A stretch of 6,870 nucleotides of DNA from Candidatus Aphodomonas merdavium. Lineage in GTDB: Bacteria > Bacillota > Clostridia > Christensenellales > Aristaeellaceae. Below are positions 4,915 through 6,870 of the stretch, piece after piece. The DNA lies in contig DVLH01000204.1 of NCBI GenBank assembly GCA_018715585.1, positions 1 to 6,870 of the forward strand, read 5' to 3'. How positions within the stretch are numbered: position 1 is the stretch's first letter; the number at the start of each line of letters is the position of its first letter. A program made the translations under genes and the position numbers. The notes beneath the pieces were generated by a model, which saw nothing but the letters and a program-made list of their open reading frames with translations, searched no databases and was not told the origin of the DNA.

Positions 4915-5604
4915 TTATCCCTCCAGGTCCGGCAGATCCTGCCGTTGTGTTATCCGAATGGGGAACAGGTTTTTAGCCTTCCCCTCCAGCCGGGGCGCAA
5001 GCTCTGCCCGCGCCGCCGTCATCACCAGCGGAAGTCCCGCTTCCGCCGCCAGCGCGCGCGCAATCCCCTCGCCCCAAAGCACATCCTCCGCCGCCGTCTC
5101 GGCGCCCAGGTTCGCGTTGTTGACAATGCCCGTAAAGCGGATGCCTGCCATGGCCTCGATTTCGCCGAGCACCTGCATCGCATCCGGAACCGTGCGCGTG
5201 AGCGGGCGGAAGGGGTTGAAAATAAACCACATTGCGTACGCGCCTTCGTCCACGATGGCCGGCACATAGCGGCCCAGCGCGGTCGCGCCCCGCTCGTCGC
5301 CGCCGACGTCCACCACCGCGTAGGCATCCCGCCTGTCGCAGATGGCGTATGCCTCCTGCGGCAGCGCCGGCACATCCACGTTGGAGTTGGCATAAGGCGA
5401 AGCAATCAGCTCGATCCCGTGCTCGGACAGCACCCGTTGGCTGTCCTTCGCACGGAAGTAGGGGTTGACGATGTCCAGATCCGCCACCAGCACGGGCTTG
5501 CCCGTCTCCCTCAGATGCATCGCCCAGTTCACCGCCAGGTTTGTTTTGCCGCTGCCGTAGTGGCCGGCAAACAGGAACACGCGCGTAAAGTCCATGCCCG
5601 TCAT
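4915..5604 (-). CDS. MinD/ParA-superfamily P-loop ATPase of unknown role in the oxidoreductase operon
   Basis: This 229-residue soluble P-loop NTPase has a Walker A GHYGSGKTN (14-22), a second motif VADLDIVNPYFR (40-51) that resembles the Walker A' of SIMIBI-class ATPases, a Walker B-like VVDVGGDE (97-104), and an NN pair (162-163) after a hydrophobic strand, where the base-contacting Asn of MinD-like proteins sits. The signature lysine of true ParA/MinD/NifH proteins (KGGxGKT) is His15 here. There is only one cysteine (C89), so it cannot hold a NifH-like bridging cluster. Its gene sits between aminotransferase and ferredoxin-like subunit, with an ATGA overlap upstream and a 1-base gap downstream, so it is almost surely co-expressed with the enzyme. 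No strong Shine-Dalgarno precedes the ATG at 5604; it probably depends on translational coupling (an ATG at 5595 is an alternative). Possible roles, all inferred: cofactor or cluster maturation, complex assembly, or regulation by ATP. Confidence 0.8.
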   Translation of the reverse strand: MTGMDFTRVFLFAGHYGSGKTNLAVNWAMHLRETGKPVLVADLDIVNPYFRAKDSQRVLSEHGIELIASPYANSNVDVPALPQEAYAICDRRDAYAVVDVGGDERGATALGRYVPAIVDEGAYAMWFIFNPFRPLTRTVPDAMQVLGEIEAMAGIRFTGIVNNANLGAETAAEDVLWGEGIARALAAEAGLPLVMTAARAELAPRLEGKAKNLFPIRITQRQDLPDLEG

Positions 5605-6665
5605 TTCAGCGGCTTGGTCCAGCCGTGCCTGTCCTCCAGGCGGCCGTATTGGATACCCGTCAGCTCGTCATAGAGCCGCTGCGTCACCGGACCGATTTCA
5701 AAGTTGTTGATAGTATATTTTTTATCATGGTAGGACAGCTCGCCAATGGGCGAAACGACGGCGGCCGTACCGCAGCCCCAGGCTTCCTGTAGCCTGCCTT
5801 CGCCCAGCGCGGTAAAGATTTCCTCCGCCGAAAGCTGGCGCTCCTCAACCTCGTAGCCCCAATCCTTCAGCAGCTGGATGCACGAGCGGCGCGTGATGCC
5901 CGGCAAAACGCTGCCCAACAGCGCCGGGGTGATCACCTTGCCGTCAATCATGAACATGACGTTCATCGCGCCAACTTCCTCGACATATTTGCGCTCTACG
6001 CCGTCCAGCCAGAGCACCTGCGTGTAGCCCTTCTTTTCGGCATACATGCCCGCGCGGCTGGAGGCGGCGTAGTTGCCGCCGCACTTGGCATAGCCCGTAC
6101 CGCCGCGCACGGCGCGCACGTCCCGCGTTTCGATCATGATCTTGACCGGATTGATGCCCTCGGCATAGTAGCTGCCGGAAGGCGAGAGGATGATGCCGAA
6201 CATGGAGTGATGCACCGTATGCAGCCCCAGGAACGGGTCGGCGCCAAACTCGAACGGGCGGATATACAGCGACGTGCCCGGCAGCGACGGCACCCACGCT
6301 TCGTCCAGCTTTAGAAGCGTCTCCAGCGCTTCTTCGGCAAATTCGGGATCGATCTGCGGCAGGCAGAGCCGCTCGGCGGAGTCGTTCATGCGCGAAAAGT
6401 TATCCCACGGGCGGAACAGCTGCACCACGCCGTCCGCGCGGCGGTATGCCTTCATGCCCTCAAAGATTTCCACACCGTAATGCAGCACGGTCGCCGCGGG
6501 AGAAAGCGAAAGCGGCCCGTAGGGCACGATGCGCGCGTCATGCCATCCTTCCTCGGGCGTGTAATCCATCAGGAACATATGATCCGTAAAATAGCGCCCG
6601 AACCCGAGCTTGGATTCGTCCTGATGCGCCTTTGGACACGTTGTTTTTTCAATGCGGATGTTCAT
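5601..6665 (-). CDS. ilvE: Branched-chain amino acid aminotransferase (class IV PLP, BCAT type)
   Basis: This 354-residue cytoplasmic enzyme transfers the amino group between glutamate and leucine, isoleucine or valine (and their 2-oxoacids) using pyridoxal phosphate. The pattern is that of the longer BCAT type: LHYGVEIFEGMKAYR (61-75), the arginine-containing SLYIRPFEFG stretch (132-141), GGTGYAKCGGNYAAS (188-202) with the PLP-binding lysine K194, YVEEVGAMNVMF further on, and GSVLPGITRRSCIQL, which provides cofactor-phosphate contacts. The length is normal and nothing appears missing. The ATG at 6665 is chosen because GGGAGG (6678-6673) lies 7 bases upstream; two in-frame TTG codons at 6671 and 6668 are too close to that site. 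It starts 18 bases after the acyl-CoA synthetase gene and its TGA overlaps the ATPase start (ATGA). The neighbours indicate that it feeds or drains the 2-oxoacid oxidoreductase. Confidence 0.95.
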   Translation of the reverse strand: MNIRIEKTTCPKAHQDESKLGFGRYFTDHMFLMDYTPEEGWHDARIVPYGPLSLSPAATVLHYGVEIFEGMKAYRRADGVVQLFRPWDNFSRMNDSAERLCLPQIDPEFAEEALETLLKLDEAWVPSLPGTSLYIRPFEFGADPFLGLHTVHHSMFGIILSPSGSYYAEGINPVKIMIETRDVRAVRGGTGYAKCGGNYAASSRAGMYAEKKGYTQVLWLDGVERKYVEEVGAMNVMFMIDGKVITPALLGSVLPGITRRSCIQLLKDWGYEVEERQLSAEEIFTALGEGRLQEAWGCGTAAVVSPIGELSYHDKKYTINNFEIGPVTQRLYDELTGIQYGRLEDRHGWTKPLK

Positions 6666-6672
6666 CAACAAG

Positions 6673-6678
6673 CCTCCC
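6673..6678 (-). promoter_or_regulatory. Ribosome binding site fixing the aminotransferase start at 6665
   Basis: GGGAGG on the - strand follows an A6 run just after the synthetase's TGA and lies 7 bases before ATG 6665. It is only 1 base from TTG 6671, which rules that longer start out. Confidence 0.85.
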
Positions 6679-6683
6679 TTTTT

Positions 6684-6870
6684 TCAGGCCGTTTCGGTCT
6701 TTTCGTTTTCGAGTCCCAACGCCTTGACCGCGTCTTCACGCATTTTGTATTTGAGGATTTTCCCGGCGGCGTTCATCGGGAATTCCTTCATAAAAGCCAC
6801 GTAGCGCGGCGTTTTATGCTTGGCCATGTGCGAACGCACATATTGTTTGATTTCTTCCTCGTCGGCCGTT
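6684..6870 (-). CDS. AMP-forming acyl-CoA synthetase, C-terminal end (truncated by window)
   Basis: The last 61 codons and a TGA stop are visible on the - strand (codons from 6869). The peptide matches the mobile C-terminal domain of acyl-CoA synthetases: EEEIKQYVRSHMAKHKTPRY, then VAFMKEFPMNAAGKILKYKM. The PMNAAGK part is the A10 motif of the family, whose lysine (codon 6761-6759) is needed for acyl-adenylate formation; the HKTPRYV turn is typical of fatty acid, aryl and short-chain acyl-CoA ligases. Family reaction: carboxylate + ATP + CoA to acyl-CoA + AMP + PPi. The substrate domain lies outside the window, so specificity cannot be read; the location 18 bases before a branched-chain aminotransferase and upstream of a 2-oxoacid oxidoreductase suggests a branched-chain or aromatic short acid. 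The final dozen residues (LGLENEKTETA) are an ordinary variable tail. Confidence 0.9.
   Translation of the reverse strand, partial: TADEEEIKQYVRSHMAKHKTPRYVAFMKEFPMNAAGKILKYKMREDAVKALGLENEKTETA

Noticed and set aside
3900..4976. Long open frame on the + strand opposite the alpha-subunit and ferredoxin-like genes
   Set aside because: It lies wholly antisense to well-recognised genes, its translation is Arg/His/Ala-rich with no recognisable motif, and it is explained by high GC content lowering stop codon frequency.
4807..5673. 288-codon + strand open frame opposite the ATPase gene
   Set aside because: Antisense to a P-loop ATPase with clear motifs; the translation is basic, His/Arg-rich and unrecognisable.
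5706..5729. AT-rich island inside the aminotransferase gene with a TATACT on the - strand, a possible internal promoter for the ATPase and oxidoreductase genes
   Set aside because: No -35-like hexamer is found at 16-18 bp, and the AT-rich bases are explained by codons for a Lys/Tyr/Asn-rich stretch (HDKKYTINN).
1..6870. CRISPR arrays, tRNA or rRNA genes, insertion sequences, phage or conjugation genes
   Set aside because: No spaced repeats, no recognisable RNA gene sequence, no transposase-like or integrase-like product and no terminal inverted repeats were seen; the window looks like ordinary chromosome.

Overview
This window looks like chromosome of a GC-rich, strictly anaerobic Firmicute of the class Clostridia. 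The reasons are a four-subunit 2-oxoacid:ferredoxin oxidoreductase, strong GGAGG-type ribosome binding sites, a LytTR/DUF3021 regulator pair and a class A penicillin-binding protein with a C-terminal extension. The taxonomic call is an inference from gene content and style; no rRNA or other marker is present.

Left part, + strand. At 1-961 lies the 3' end of a class A penicillin-binding protein gene (transpeptidase KTGT box visible), closed by a strong two-part intrinsic terminator at 1000-1059. Next comes a probable promoter (about 1162-1191) and a two-gene unit: a small LytTR DNA-binding regulator (1214-1654) and a four-helix DUF3021 membrane protein (1667-2149), 12 bases apart. The 5' flank of the regulator carries two palindromes sharing AAACG/CGTTT ends that could be operator sites.

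Right part, - strand, read from right to left. One very tight operon fills 2281-6870: the 3' end of an AMP-forming acyl-CoA synthetase (6684-6870), a branched-chain aminotransferase (5601-6665), a MinD/ParA-superfamily P-loop ATPase of unknown role (4915-5604), and the four subunits of a 2-oxoacid:ferredoxin oxidoreductase: 2x[4Fe-4S] ferredoxin-like (4707-4913), alpha/VorB-type (3627-4697), TPP-binding beta (2878-3630, TTG start) and gamma (2345-2881). Gene junctions are 18 nt, 4-nt overlap, 1 nt, 9 nt, 4-nt overlap and 4-nt overlap. The operon ends in two tandem hairpins, the second with a T7 tract.

How the genes may work together: the aminotransferase links branched-chain amino acids with branched-chain 2-oxoacids, and the ferredoxin oxidoreductase links 2-oxoacids with acyl-CoAs. 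The synthetase could activate the free branched-chain acid to acyl-CoA. Run one way this is amino acid fermentation; run the other way it makes valine, leucine or isoleucine from isobutyrate, isovalerate or 2-methylbutyrate by reductive carboxylation. An acid-activating synthetase in the operon favours the assimilative direction. The ATPase in the middle of the operon is the least explained component.
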